NCBI RefSeq assembly: GCF_016863295.1
Contig: NZ_BOOP01000021.1
Coordinates: forward strand, 62,001 to 126,000
Source of the DNA: Planotetraspora phitsanulokensis
GTDB taxonomy: Bacteria > Actinomycetota > Actinomycetes > Streptosporangiales > Streptosporangiaceae
Direction: 5' to 3'
DNA: 64,000 nt
The notes under the pieces were generated by a model. That model did not search any database. It was not told the origin of the DNA and worked only from the letters and a program-made list of their open reading frames with translations. Every line of letters begins with the position of its first letter. The first letter of the stretch is position 1. Shown here one piece after another: positions 42,662 to 51,825 of this stretch. The position numbers and the translations under genes were made by a program.

Positions 42662-43537
42662 TCAGCTCTTCGAGACTTTGCCCTCGGCTTTCCCACGGCC
42701 GGCGCGCCGGAGCGGAGTGACGGCCAGGTCGCTCAGCACGTCCGGCTTGTTGGTGATGATGCCGTCGACGCCGTAGGAGATCATGCGGCTCATGTCGCCG
42801 GGGTCGTCCAGGGTCCAGGTGAATATCTGCATGCCCTCGTCGTGGACGCTCCTGACGTAGGAGGGGGTGACGTCCGCGTACGGCGGGTTGATCTCGTCGG
42901 CGAACGTCGCAAGGTCGTCGAGCTCCGCGGCCTTCGGTGTGCCGAGCAGGCCGATCGGCACCTGGGGCAATTCCTCGTGGAAGGTGCGCATGGAGTCCCA
43001 GTCGAACGACTGGACGACGACCCGGTTCCCGGTGAGCCACAGGGGGTTGCGGAGCAGTTCGTCCGCGACGCGGGCCTCGATGCCCGGGTAGAGGTCCGGG
43101 GACTTGATCTCCAGCAGCAGGCCGAGCCCGCTTCCCTGCATCGCACTCAGCGTTTCGCCGAGCGAGGGCACCGGTTCGTGGAAATCCGACCCGAACCATG
43201 AGCCGGCGTCGAGCTCGCGGATCTGCGAGAAGGTCAGGTCGCCGACCCTCCAGGGGCTCTGGCCGGGGAAGACCGTCTCCGCGTCGGTGGTGCGGCTCAG
43301 TGTCGTGTCGTGCATGAGGACCAACTCGTGGTCCCGGGTCTCCTGAACGTCGAGCTCGAACATGTCCGCGCCCTGCTCTGCGGCCAGTTCGAAGGCCGCG
43401 ATGGTGTTCTCGGGCGCGTACGCCGACGCTCCGCGGTGGGCCACGTTGACCACCACAGAGGGATCGGCGGCCGCTGTGGTCGTGACCACCGCCAGGGCCG
43501 CCAGGATGGTCGTGATGACGAGGCCGACTCGACGCAA
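42662..43537 (-). CDS. Secreted glycerophosphodiester phosphodiesterase
   Basis: A 291-residue enzyme from TTG 43537, preceded by GGGGAGAG. A signal peptide ('VGLVITTILAALAVVTTTAA') leads to the GDPD TIM-barrel: 'VVNVAHRGASAYAPENTIAA' with the catalytic/metal His-Arg-Gly, 'MFELDVQETRDHELVLMHD', 'LLLEIKSPD' and the C-terminal 'MQIFTWTLDDP'. All key acidic residues are present. It releases glycerol-3-phosphate outside the cell from glycerophosphodiesters or teichoic acids (family knowledge). Confidence 0.88.
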   Translation of the reverse strand: MRRVGLVITTILAALAVVTTTAAADPSVVVNVAHRGASAYAPENTIAAFELAAEQGADMFELDVQETRDHELVLMHDTTLSRTTDAETVFPGQSPWRVGDLTFSQIRELDAGSWFGSDFHEPVPSLGETLSAMQGSGLGLLLEIKSPDLYPGIEARVADELLRNPLWLTGNRVVVQSFDWDSMRTFHEELPQVPIGLLGTPKAAELDDLATFADEINPPYADVTPSYVRSVHDEGMQIFTWTLDDPGDMSRMISYGVDGIITNKPDVLSDLAVTPLRRAGRGKAEGKVSKS

Positions 43538-43858
43538 TGCAGCTCTCTCCCCGTTTCGGCTGGGCTGGCCGGACGTGACGGTTGATCGCGGCTTTCGATG
43601 ACAGACCGGTAAGTCGTTGATATCCCGACGCGCGGGCGTCCGACCGCCGCATGACCAACTCTTGTCACTCCAGTCCCAACGGCCTGGCCACAAGGGCAGA
43701 TCGTGCCGGGTTCTTGGGGTAGTCCCTGCCTGCGGCGGCCCTGCGGGGGATCGTCCAAGGCGGTGCGTCGACACGGTGCGGCGGGCGTGGTCCGGCGATG
43801 AGAAATGCCGTCGTCGTCGATCTATGCAGAGGATGAATCAGGAACCCAGGAGGTCGAA
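43538..43858. other. Gene-free stretch between divergent GDPD and DHFR-like genes
   Basis: About 320 bp, no convincing gene, no notable repeats. Contains the promoters of both neighbours presumably; none can be assigned confidently. Confidence 0.5.
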
Positions 43859-44446
43859 GTGGCCGCTTCTGTGCTTTACATGTCGATGTCGCTCGACGGG
43901 TACATCGCGGGGACGAACGACGGGCCGGACAATCCCGGCGGCGACGGCTTCATCCGGCTGCACGAGTGGTGCCTCACGCCCGACGGGGAGTTGCGCAGGG
44001 GAAACGGGCCAGCCGGGCAATTCGCCGACGAATACGACGTGATCGGCGCGGTCGTCGTGGGGCGGCGGACCGCGGAGCAGGTCGATCACTGGGGTGGCGA
44101 TCACCACGGTCGCGGGGTGCAGATCTTCGTGCCCAGCCACCGGCCGCCCGGCCCTTCGGTCGCGAACTATCCGCTGGTGACCTACGTGACCGATGGGATC
44201 GAGAGCGCGATGGCGCAGGCGAAGGCCGCCGCCGGGGACCGGGACGTGCTGGTGCACGGCGCGTACACGGCTCAGCGGGCGTTGGAGGCCGGGGTGCTGG
44301 ACGAGTTGCAGATCCACCAGATCCCGGTGCTGTTCGGGGGCGGCCGCCGGCTGTTCGACGTACTGCCGTCCCGTGTCGAGCTGGACGTCGTGCGGGTCGT
44401 CGACACCCCAGAGGCGACCCACATCCGCTACCGCGTCCGCCGCTGA
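43859..44446 (+). CDS. Dihydrofolate reductase-like (RibD C-terminal domain) protein
   Basis: About 195 residues from GTG 43859, which has AGGAGG 5 bp upstream; ATG 43805 is an alternative. 'LYMSMSLDGYIAGTNDGPDN', 'IGAVVVGRRTAEQVDHWGG', 'RDVLVHGAYTAQRALEAGVL' and 'LQIHQIPVLFGGGRRLFD' give the RibD_C fold. It is a paralogue-type relative of the 19.6 kb protein. NADPH-dependent reduction is inferred from the family. Confidence 0.87.
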   Translation: MAASVLYMSMSLDGYIAGTNDGPDNPGGDGFIRLHEWCLTPDGELRRGNGPAGQFADEYDVIGAVVVGRRTAEQVDHWGGDHHGRGVQIFVPSHRPPGPSVANYPLVTYVTDGIESAMAQAKAAAGDRDVLVHGAYTAQRALEAGVLDELQIHQIPVLFGGGRRLFDVLPSRVELDVVRVVDTPEATHIRYRVRR

Positions 44447-44496
44447 AGGGTCAGTGGCAGGATGCCCGAATGGAGCAGATCGTGCACGCTGCGAGC

Positions 44497-44552
44497 GCCG
44501 GCGACTCGCCGGCCCTGGCGTGATCATGTGCTGCCGAAGCGCCCATGATCAC
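44497..44552. terminator. Two hairpins in the convergent DHFR-like/GH95 gap
   Basis: Hairpin 1: GCCGGC 44497-44502 with 44508-44513. Hairpin 2: perfect GTGATCATG/CATGATCAC (44520-44528 with 44544-44552), loop 15 nt. They lie between convergent genes, in keeping with bidirectional termination. Confidence 0.55.
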
Positions 44553-44568
44553 CAACCAGGGCCGCGAT

Positions 44569-46941
44569 TCAGCGGCCGGGGGTCAGGGTGACGGATCCGC
44601 CCGGCTTGAGCGTGATCCGGCGTCGCCAGCCGCCCGAACGTACCTCGGTCTCGGTGCCGCCGACGCTGCGGATCGTCGCGCTGGTCACCTTGCCGTCGCG
44701 CCAGGCGAGATCCACCTCGAAGCCGCCGCGGGCGCCGATGCCGGTCACCTCACCGCTCTGCGCCCAGGCGTGGGGGAGCGCGGGCGCCAGTTCGATGACG
44801 CCGGGCCGGGAGTAGAGCAGCATCTCCAGCGCCGCGGTGGCGCCGCCCAGGTTGGCGTCGATCTGGAAGATGGTGTAGCTGCCCTGGCTGTACATGTCGA
44901 ACAGGTTGGCCGCGGTGCCGTTGCCGTTGTTCATCGACGGCCGCAGCACGGTCAGGTAGAGCTGGTAGGCGTTCTCCGCGTCCTTGAGCCGGGACCAACA
45001 CAACGACCGCCACGCGCAGGCCCAGCCGTAACTGTCCATGCCGCGAGCGGTGAGCAACGCCCGTACACCGTCGATCAGTTCCTTCGGGCCGGTGTCGGTG
45101 TTGATCCGGTCGCCGGGGTAGACGCCGATCAGCGGGGAGAGGTGCCGGTGCGTGGTCTCGCCGAGGTTGTCCGGCGTCATCCATTCCTCAAGCCAGCCGG
45201 TCTTCGGGCTGACCCGGGGCAGGTAGAGCCGGGCCTGGAGATCGGTGACCTCGGCCGCGAAGTCCTCGTCCCGGCCGAGCACCTCGGAGGCGACCCGGAT
45301 CTGCTGGAACAGATCCCAGGCGAGCTCCTGGGCGTACGTGATGCCCTTCGCGTCCGGGCCGTGCTCCGGTGACCAGGCGGTGTCGTCGATCAGCACCTGG
45401 CGGGTCGTACCGTCCGGCTCGGTGACGGTGGTCGGGATGAGCCGGGACTGCCAGAACTCGGCCGCGCCCTTGAGCGCGGGATAGATCTTCGCCAGGTACG
45501 AACGGTCCAGGCTGTACTCGTAGTGCCGCCACAGCGAGTTGCACAGCCAGGCGTTGCCGGACGGGTGCCAGGCCCAGCCGCTGCCGCCGTAGATGTTCGT
45601 GGAGAACGCGATCGCCCAGCCGGCCAGTTTTCCGCTGGTGTTGCGGAAACGGTTGCTGGGGTCGTTGAACAGCCGCCGGGTCACGTCGGTCCAGACCGGC
45701 AACTGGGACACGCAGTAGTCGGCCAGAGCATGCGCGCTCTCGCCGAGCCCGGCCGGGTCGGCCAGCCAGTAGTTCATCTGGACGTTGATGTCGGTGTGGT
45801 AGTCCGCGAACCAGTCCGGGTTGTTGTTGTGCACCCAGATGCCCTGCAGGTTCATCGGCAGTCGGTCACGCGACCCGGTGATGGTCAGGTACCGCCCGAA
45901 CTGGACGTACATGGCCTCCAGTTCCGGGTCGGGGGTGGTCGGGTCGGTGTAACGCACCGCGACACGCGACCAGGTGTCCAGCGCCCGCTGCACCGGTGTC
46001 GATTCGCCCAGGCGCAGCCGCATCCGGTCGTAGAGCCGCCGGTAGTCGGCCACGTGCGTGGAGAGCAGCGTGGTTCCGGCGACACCGGCGGCCGCGGCGA
46101 CCTTCGTACGGGCGAGGGCGAGCGGGTCGATCGCCGGGTCGCGGAAGTTCTTCGCCGCGTCCTGGGAGTAGTCGGTGCCCCCGCAGATCACCACCAACAG
46201 TTCGCTGCAGCCCTCGAAGGTGACCTTGGAGCCGTCGGTGCCGATCCGGCCGCCGGTGCCGACCGCGGTGACCGCCGCCGCGTACCTCAAGCCGTTGGCC
46301 AGCGTGCCGCCGAAGCTCGCCTGGCTTCCGGCGGCCGTGGTGATCTCGCCATGTGTGCCGACCAGGGATACGGTGCCAGTGTGGCTGCCGCCGCCGGACT
46401 GGGTGAGTCGCAGGACGATCACGTCGTCCGGGTGGCTGGCGTAGACCTCGCGCCGGTAGTGCGCCTTCCCGATTCGGTAACTCACCGACACGATCCCGTT
46501 GCTGAGGTCGAGCGTCCGGCGATAGTCCGTATACACCTCCGGAGTGTGGTCCGTAAGCGCGATGCGCACCTGAGCGAGCAGCCCGAAACTGCCGAAACCA
46601 TTCGAGTCGTACGGCAGTTGACCGTCGCTCTGCAGCGTGTCGTTGCGCCCACCGGTCCAGAACGAGCCGTCGGTGAGGTAGACGACGTCGTCGGCGGGAT
46701 CGCCGCCAGTCAGCGCACCGAGACGACCGTTCCCGATCGGCAGGCCCTCCCGGATGATCTGGTCCTCGCGGGCCGGGGTGCGGTACCAGATCGTGGTGGC
46801 CTTGGTGTCCGGGACGAGCGCGGCTTCGGCCGGACGGGCCGGTGCGGCCTGCGCGGCGAACGGCCGGGCGCCGGCAAGCGCGAGACCGGCCCCGGCCGCC
46901 CCGGTGAGGCTGAGGAAGTCACGACGGGAGGATTCAAGCAT
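44569..46941 (-). CDS. GH95-family alpha-L-fucosidase-like glycoside hydrolase
   Basis: A 790-residue exported enzyme from ATG 46941. A twin-arginine signal ('SSRRDFLSLTGAAGAGLALA') shows Tat export. The N-terminal beta domain ('LPIGNGRLGALTGG', 'LTDGSFWTGG') and the (alpha/alpha)6 catalytic domain ('MNLQGIWVHNNNPDWFADYH', 'DINVQMNYWLADPAG', 'LIDDTAWSPEHGPDAKG', 'QIDANLGGATAALEML') are those of GH95 1,2-alpha-L-fucosidases. The general acid Glu (about 526) and the Asp of 'QIDANLG' (about 694) are present. The first Asn of the usual NxN pair is Asp here (about 384), so substrate or mechanism may differ. Confidence 0.88.
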   Translation of the reverse strand: MLESSRRDFLSLTGAAGAGLALAGARPFAAQAAPARPAEAALVPDTKATTIWYRTPAREDQIIREGLPIGNGRLGALTGGDPADDVVYLTDGSFWTGGRNDTLQSDGQLPYDSNGFGSFGLLAQVRIALTDHTPEVYTDYRRTLDLSNGIVSVSYRIGKAHYRREVYASHPDDVIVLRLTQSGGGSHTGTVSLVGTHGEITTAAGSQASFGGTLANGLRYAAAVTAVGTGGRIGTDGSKVTFEGCSELLVVICGGTDYSQDAAKNFRDPAIDPLALARTKVAAAAGVAGTTLLSTHVADYRRLYDRMRLRLGESTPVQRALDTWSRVAVRYTDPTTPDPELEAMYVQFGRYLTITGSRDRLPMNLQGIWVHNNNPDWFADYHTDINVQMNYWLADPAGLGESAHALADYCVSQLPVWTDVTRRLFNDPSNRFRNTSGKLAGWAIAFSTNIYGGSGWAWHPSGNAWLCNSLWRHYEYSLDRSYLAKIYPALKGAAEFWQSRLIPTTVTEPDGTTRQVLIDDTAWSPEHGPDAKGITYAQELAWDLFQQIRVASEVLGRDEDFAAEVTDLQARLYLPRVSPKTGWLEEWMTPDNLGETTHRHLSPLIGVYPGDRINTDTGPKELIDGVRALLTARGMDSYGWACAWRSLCWSRLKDAENAYQLYLTVLRPSMNNGNGTAANLFDMYSQGSYTIFQIDANLGGATAALEMLLYSRPGVIELAPALPHAWAQSGEVTGIGARGGFEVDLAWRDGKVTSATIRSVGGTETEVRSGGWRRRITLKPGGSVTLTPGR

Positions 46942-47241
46942 GGGCGATTTCCCTTCCGACACATTCATCGGATCTCTACTGACGGAACTGGGGAGTTATC
47001 CAGCCAGTTAGACGGTTTGCGCCTTGATTGCTCCGATGTTTTCATAAAATATGACGGATGTTTCGGGGATGTCAACGCCTGTCGACGCTGCCTGTCAGAG
47101 CCTCGGTGCGGCCGTCTCCCGGATGGCCATTCCGGTCCCCTCCCGTTCTGCGCCCCTGATTCGCCTGTTGACGGTCGACAGTCCATTTCGTACGTTGCGC
47201 GTGGGCCTTCCCCTGGGTGCCCGGAACCGGAAGGGGTTGCG
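46942..47241. other. Divergent GH95/P450 promoter region
   Basis: 300 bp between the GH95 gene and the P450 gene. An AT-rich pocket near 47040-47060 is the likely promoter region. I see no clear operator palindrome. Confidence 0.4.
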
Positions 47242-48456
47242 ATGACCACCGAGCTGGATCCGAACGGGACTTGGCCGGACATCGTGCCGGGACCACTCGC
47301 GACGCCGTCACCGGAGTTCGCCCGCAGGCGCGAGTCGGGGCCGCTTGAGCCGGCGCCCATGCCGAGCGGCGACCGGGTCCCGGTGGCCGTCAGGTACGAG
47401 GACGTACGGGCGCTGCTGGCCTCGCCCACCTCCAGCCGCAACCTGCGCCTTCCGGGGTTGCCGCGGTTCGTCAGCGGCGTCGGGATCGACGACGACCCGG
47501 ACGCGCTGATCAATCAGGACCCGCCGGACCACACCCGCTACCGCCGGATCATGCACGGCACCTTCACCCCGCGCCAGATCGAACCGTGGCGCCCCCGCGT
47601 CGCGAACATCGCCCGAGAACTCCTCGACGGCCTGGGCGACGACTTCGATCTGGTCCAGGGATACGCGCTGCAACTGCCGGGCCGTGTCATCTGCGAGATG
47701 CTCGGCGTGCCGATGGACGACTACGAGCAGTTCGTCCGGTGGACGGACATGTTCCTGACCACCTCCACGGTCACCGAGCAGGCGCGGTACGAGGGCTACG
47801 CCGAGTTCATGGCCTATGCCGCGGAGCTGGTCGCCCAGCATCGCGCCAAGCCCGGCACGGACCTCATCGACCTGCTCATCCAGGCCAGAGACGAGGAGGA
47901 CCGGCTGTCGGAGGGCGAGCTGGTCAACACCGTCTTCTCTCTCATCACGGCCGGTCATGAGACGACGGCGTCGATGATCGGCCGTGGTGTCTTCCGGCTG
48001 CTCCTGCATCCCGGCCAGTGGGCTGAGCTGGTCGCGGACCCGTCCCTGGCGGCGACCGCCGTCGAGGAGATCCTCCGGTTCGACGGGCCGCCCGCCAGTG
48101 CCTTCATGCGCCGGATCACGGAGGACATCGACCTCCCCGGCGGCTCGCTGTGCGCGGGGACGGTCGTGATGCCGAACCTGAACGCGGCCAATCACGACCC
48201 GAACGCGTTTCCCGATCCCGGTCGGTTCGACATCCACCGCTTCACCGACCATCCCCCCAACCCGCATGTGGCATTCGGGTACGGCCCGCACCGCTGTCTG
48301 GCCGCCAGCCTCGCCAGGGTCGAGCTCACCGAGGCGATCAGAGCTCTGGTCGTTCAGCGACCCGCCCTCCGCCTGGCGATCTCGCCCGAGTCGGTGACCT
48401 GGACCGATGGTCTGGTCTATCGGCCGGTCACCCTGCCCGTCACCACGGGGAGCTGA
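47242..48456 (+). CDS. Cytochrome P450
   Basis: A 404-residue class-I bacterial P450. I-helix 'FSLITAGHETTASMIGRGVF' with the AGxET proton-relay, ExxR as 'EEILRFDGP' near 275, and heme-binding 'HVAFGYGPHRCLAASLARVE' with the axial Cys near 351. ATG 47242 is preceded by GGAAGGGG. No ferredoxin or reductase is adjacent. Open frame upstream of this ATG is antisense to GH95 and ignored. Likely hydroxylates a secondary metabolite or xenobiotic. Confidence 0.93.
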   Translation: MTTELDPNGTWPDIVPGPLATPSPEFARRRESGPLEPAPMPSGDRVPVAVRYEDVRALLASPTSSRNLRLPGLPRFVSGVGIDDDPDALINQDPPDHTRYRRIMHGTFTPRQIEPWRPRVANIARELLDGLGDDFDLVQGYALQLPGRVICEMLGVPMDDYEQFVRWTDMFLTTSTVTEQARYEGYAEFMAYAAELVAQHRAKPGTDLIDLLIQARDEEDRLSEGELVNTVFSLITAGHETTASMIGRGVFRLLLHPGQWAELVADPSLAATAVEEILRFDGPPASAFMRRITEDIDLPGGSLCAGTVVMPNLNAANHDPNAFPDPGRFDIHRFTDHPPNPHVAFGYGPHRCLAASLARVELTEAIRALVVQRPALRLAISPESVTWTDGLVYRPVTLPVTTGS

Positions 48457-48484
48457 CCTCGACCGAGCCTCCGTCATGCCGCGT

Positions 48485-48519
48485 CATGCCTGGCATCATG
48501 ATCCGGTGCACCAGGCATG
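48485..48519 (+). promoter_or_regulatory. Inverted repeat enclosing the VanZ-like start codon
   Basis: CATGCCTGG (48485-48493) and CCAGGCATG (48511-48519) are perfect inverted repeats, 17 bp apart, and the likely GTG start at 48506 lies in the loop. It could be a transcriptional operator or a translation-controlling hairpin, or serve as the P450 terminator. Confidence 0.5.
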
Positions 48520-49024
48520 GAACGCATGGGGACACGTGGTCATCGCGGCCGTCCTGACCCTTCCCGTCGCGGCTCTGATCGCGTTGCTCCTCGCGCGCTT
48601 CCGCAGCCGCCGGGGGCATCCCGCTCCTCGGCGCACGGCCGTCGCGGACGTCGCCGTCGTCGTCGGAACCGCTCCCTGGATCTGGATGATCTTCACGCCG
48701 GGGACCTTGCAGCTTGTCCACCTCGTCCCCCTGGTCGACCTCGCTGACCAGATCACACTGATGTCGCCGGGGGCGGCATTCGTACAGATCGTGGGCAATC
48801 TCCTGGTCTTCGCGGTGCTCGGAGCGATGCTCCCGGTCCGCTCGGCGCGCTTCGCCTCGCTCGGAACGGTCGCCGCAGTCGCGGCGACGTCCTCGCTCAC
48901 CGTCGAGGTGCTCCAGTACGCCTTGCGGATCGGCCGGGTGAGCTCCGTGGACGACGTGATCCTCAACACGGCGGGTGCCGTACTCGCGGCGCTCGTCACG
49001 CGCAGGTGGTGGGCCCGCAGGTGA
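48506..49024 (+). CDS. VanZ-like membrane protein
   Basis: About 172 residues from GTG 48506; ATG 48476 gives ten more. Four or five TM helices ('HVVIAAVLTLPVAALIALLL', 'VVVGTAPWIWMIFTP', 'FVQIVGNLLVFAVLGAMLPV') and the VanZ signature: 'LVPLVDL' after TM2, 'VGNLLVFAVLGAML', and 'VEVLQYALRIGRVSSVDDVI' followed by 'LNTAGAVLAALV'. The family contributes to teicoplanin tolerance in enterococci, but most members are of unknown role. Confidence 0.86.
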   Translation: MHQAWNAWGHVVIAAVLTLPVAALIALLLARFRSRRGHPAPRRTAVADVAVVVGTAPWIWMIFTPGTLQLVHLVPLVDLADQITLMSPGAAFVQIVGNLLVFAVLGAMLPVRSARFASLGTVAAVAATSSLTVEVLQYALRIGRVSSVDDVILNTAGAVLAALVTRRWWARR

Positions 49025-49178
49025 AGGTGCTCGGCGACCGGGCGCATCCCCGCGATGCCGGAGTCGCGGGACTACTCCCGGCGTCGTAGTCCGGCCGGTC
49101 GTTGATCCCCGTTCGGTAGCGGCAGATGACTTCGCTAGTGGGACGCCTCTGAACAGTGGCCGGAAGACGATTGCGGTC

Positions 49179-50624
49179 ATGAGAACCCATTCAGTAGGTG
49201 CTCGGCCGGGGGTCATCCTCGCCGCGGTGGCCGTCGTGCAGTTCATGGTGTCGCTGGATCTGTCGGTCGTGAACGTCGGACTCCCGCAGATCGCCGTCGG
49301 CGTCGGCTTCAGCGCGGTCGGGCTGACCTGGGTGATCCACGCCTACGCGCTCACCTTCGGTGGGCTGCTCCTGCTGGGTGGCAAGGCCGCCGACCGGTAC
49401 GGCCGCAAGCCGGTCCTGCTGCTCGGGCTCGGCCTGTTCGGTCTCGCCTCGTTCGCCGGCGGCTTCGCCCAGGAACCCGGCCATCTCGTCGCGGCTCGTG
49501 CCGTACAGGGCGTCGGGGCCGCGGCACTGGCTCCGGCCGCGCTGGCGCTGCTGGCCGCGACCTTCCCCTCGGGCAGGGCCCGCGTCCGGGCCTTCGGAAT
49601 ATGGAGCGCGACGAACGCCGCCGGGGGCGCCTTCGGCGTCCTGATAGGCGGCCTGCTCACCGAGTACGCGAGCTGGCGCTGGGTGATGTTCGTGAACGTG
49701 CCGATGTCCGCCTGCGCGCTGGCCATGGTCTGGCGGAGTGTCGTCGCCGGCCCGCCCCCGGTTCGCGGCGGCCGCCCGGACGTCCTCGGTGCCGTCCTGG
49801 CCACGGCGGGCATGACCCTGCTGGTGTTCGGCATCGTCCGCACCGACCGGTATTCGTGGACCTCACCGATCACCGTGACGACCCTGGCGGTCGCCGCCGC
49901 GCTGCTGGCCGCGTTCGTCTACGTCGAGCGCACCACCACCCGCGAACCGCTGCTCCGGCTCGGCCTGTTCGCCAACCGCTCGGTCGCCGGCGCGAACGCC
50001 TACAGCCTCCTGGTCGGTGCGGCCATGGCCTCGTCCTTCTACTTCGCGTCCCTCTACCTGCAACGAGTGCTCGGGATCGGGCCGGCCCTGACCGGGGTCG
50101 AGTTCCTGCCGTTCGCCCTCGGCGTGGTCGCCGGCTCGGTTTTCGCCGTCAAACTCGGCTACCGTCTCGCGCCGCGGACTCTGCTGGTCATCGGCGGGCT
50201 GCTGACCGCGACCGGGTTGGCCTGGTTCGGCCTGATCAGCTCAGACGGCTCTTTCACCACGGATTTCCTGGGGCCCTCGATCGTCGCCAGCATCGGCTTC
50301 GGACTCTGCCTCGGGCCGCTCGTCTCAACCGCCACCACCGGCGTCGCGCCTCGTGAGGTCGGCACCGCATCGGGCCTGCTCAACAGTTCACGCCAGATCG
50401 GCGCCTCGCTCGGGCTGGCCGCCCTCGGCACCGCCGCGCACGACCGCACCGGCCACGCCGTCACACCCGGGGCACTCAACGACGGGTACGCGCTCGGCCT
50501 GACACTCGATGCGGTGCTCCTGGTGGCCGCGGTCCTTGTCGCCCTCACCGTCCTGCGCCGGACCAGCCCGCCGGCACGGGCCGAGCAGGCCGATGACCGC
50601 GATTCGCTCCCTGTCCGGGGTTGA
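49179..50624 (+). CDS. DHA2-family (EmrB/QacA-type) MFS exporter
   Basis: A 481-residue transporter with 14 predicted TM helices: 'VQFMVSLDLSVVNVGLPQI' (motif D1), 'GGKAADRYGRKPVLLLGLGL' (motif A), 'RAVQGVGAAALAPAALALLA' (motif B), 'NAAGGAFGVLIGGLLTEYAS' (motif C), all typical of multidrug exporters. ATG 49179 starts the family N-terminus. It is an H+-coupled efflux pump by family; no regulator is adjacent. Confidence 0.92.
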   Translation: MRTHSVGARPGVILAAVAVVQFMVSLDLSVVNVGLPQIAVGVGFSAVGLTWVIHAYALTFGGLLLLGGKAADRYGRKPVLLLGLGLFGLASFAGGFAQEPGHLVAARAVQGVGAAALAPAALALLAATFPSGRARVRAFGIWSATNAAGGAFGVLIGGLLTEYASWRWVMFVNVPMSACALAMVWRSVVAGPPPVRGGRPDVLGAVLATAGMTLLVFGIVRTDRYSWTSPITVTTLAVAAALLAAFVYVERTTTREPLLRLGLFANRSVAGANAYSLLVGAAMASSFYFASLYLQRVLGIGPALTGVEFLPFALGVVAGSVFAVKLGYRLAPRTLLVIGGLLTATGLAWFGLISSDGSFTTDFLGPSIVASIGFGLCLGPLVSTATTGVAPREVGTASGLLNSSRQIGASLGLAALGTAAHDRTGHAVTPGALNDGYALGLTLDAVLLVAAVLVALTVLRRTSPPARAEQADDRDSLPVRG

Positions 50625-50691
50625 CCGGCGACCCACCCCACGCCGGTGACTCAACCCAGATGAAAGATCACCGTAGGAAGGGCGTCTCGGC

Positions 50692-51081
50692 ATGACTGTC
50701 ATCCCGATCGATCTCTTCGCGTCCCACATCAGCCTTCACCATGGCGGCGAGGTTCACGCCGCGAGACAAGCGATGGACTCGGACGAGGACGGCTGGCGGT
50801 TGACGGCCTTCCACGCGAAGACCGTCGCCGACGTTCACGGCGACCACTGGGAGGTCCATCCCGAGGCCGAGGAGGTCGTGTCCTGCCTCGTCGGGAAGAT
50901 CAGCGTCTACCTCCGTCCGGAGGAGCCGGGACAGGAGGAGGAAGAGATCAGGTTGTGGGCCGGAACCGCGGCCATCATTCCGCGCGGGCGATGGCACCGC
51001 ATCGAGCTGGACATTCCCAGCAACATCATGGCCGTCACTCTGCCGCGTGGCAGCCGGCTGGAGAAGCGGACCGAAGCCTAG
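50692..51081 (+). CDS. Cupin-domain protein
   Basis: A 129-residue protein with a single cupin barrel: 'KTVADVHGDHWEVHPEAEEV' (His/Glu metal ligands, with the E-V-x-H variant) and 'WAGTAAIIPRGRWHRIELDI' (second His). It is complete, unlike the truncated cupin at 38.7 kb. Function unknown; cytosolic metal-binding or small-molecule enzyme. A GGAAGGG site precedes the ATG by about 9 bp. Confidence 0.75.
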   Translation: MTVIPIDLFASHISLHHGGEVHAARQAMDSDEDGWRLTAFHAKTVADVHGDHWEVHPEAEEVVSCLVGKISVYLRPEEPGQEEEEIRLWAGTAAIIPRGRWHRIELDIPSNIMAVTLPRGSRLEKRTEA

Positions 51082-51120
51082 GCCGGTCCTCTCGACCCTG
51101 CGCGGCAGGACCTGCGGGAA

Positions 51121-51624
51121 TCAGAAGTGGGTGGCGATGCCGTACACCCTGCGCAGTTGGGCCATGTCGTGCCGGTCCCGGTCGGTCGGCTCGTAGCCCT
51201 GGTGGAAGTGGACCTGCTGCTTGGCCGAAAGGCAGGCGACGGTCACGCCGAGGATCGTGCCGGTGGTGAAGGCGTCGGCGGGATAGGGGAAGACGTCCCC
51301 TTGGTCGTTGGCCGGCTGTACGGCGGAGCCGTCCGGCCGGAAGGTCAGCGGGTGCAGGTCGAGCTCCCGCCCGTCGGGATGGCGCATGACGAACCGGGCA
51401 GGTCGTCCGGGGACGATGTCGTGCCGTTCGGCGAAGCCGGCGTTCTCCAGGAGCTTGATCAGGATGGGCTCCCGGGTGGCGTCGTGCATCAGGTCCAGGT
51501 CCCGGTGAGGGCGGGTGACCTCGCCGACGAGCGCGTCGATGCCCCAGCCGCCGCCGACCCACACCGCGCATCCACCGTCGTGGAGCAGCCGGACGATCTC
51601 GATGACGTCGGTGGCGTCGAACAC
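51121..51624 (-). CDS. Nucleotidyltransferase (lincosamide/aminoglycoside type)
   Basis: A 167-residue protein from GTG 51624. 'HDGGCAVWVGGGWGIDALVG' followed by 'TRPHRDLDLMHDA' gives the GS/GGW...DxD nucleotide-transfer motif of LinB/ANT-type enzymes; the rest ('FVMRHPDGRELDLHPLTFRP') supplies the third Asp. Members adenylylate antibiotics or unknown small molecules. It is not proof of resistance. The start is uncertain; an ATG at 51687 would run into Zur-box-proximal DNA. Confidence 0.8.
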   Translation of the reverse strand: MFDATDVIEIVRLLHDGGCAVWVGGGWGIDALVGEVTRPHRDLDLMHDATREPILIKLLENAGFAERHDIVPGRPARFVMRHPDGRELDLHPLTFRPDGSAVQPANDQGDVFPYPADAFTTGTILGVTVACLSAKQQVHFHQGYEPTDRDRHDMAQLRRVYGIATHF

Positions 51625-51732
51625 GACGGAGACCCTACTTGCCGGCGCTCGGTCGAGGCGAGCCGTTTGCGCCGGGTGCGGCGCCACGTGGACGGAGGGC
51701 TTCGCCCGGATCCGAAGCCTGCGCCCAGCATT

Positions 51733-51755
51733 TTGAAAATGAAAACCATTGTCGA
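51733..51755 (+). promoter_or_regulatory. Zur/Fur-type box for the ABC importer operon
   Basis: TTGAAAATGAAAACCATTGTCGA (51733-51755, given here as position and core: GAAAATGA...CCATTGTC) is a partially palindromic Fur-family site, 71 bp before the permease start. It matches the reverse complement of the box at 54824-54844 at 17 of 21 positions. Confidence 0.75.
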
Positions 51756-51825
51756 TAAGGTCTCCTCACTGCGAAGGACCGGAGCCGGGTTTCCCGCCTG
51801 GTCGTGTGAGCCCGAGGAGGCTGTT

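Noticed and set aside
45523-47241. Long plus-strand open frame antisense to GH95 that continues into P450
   Set aside because: The translation is Arg/Gly/Val-rich without family features, whereas the minus strand is a complete GH95 enzyme. Only the part after ATG 47242 is real.
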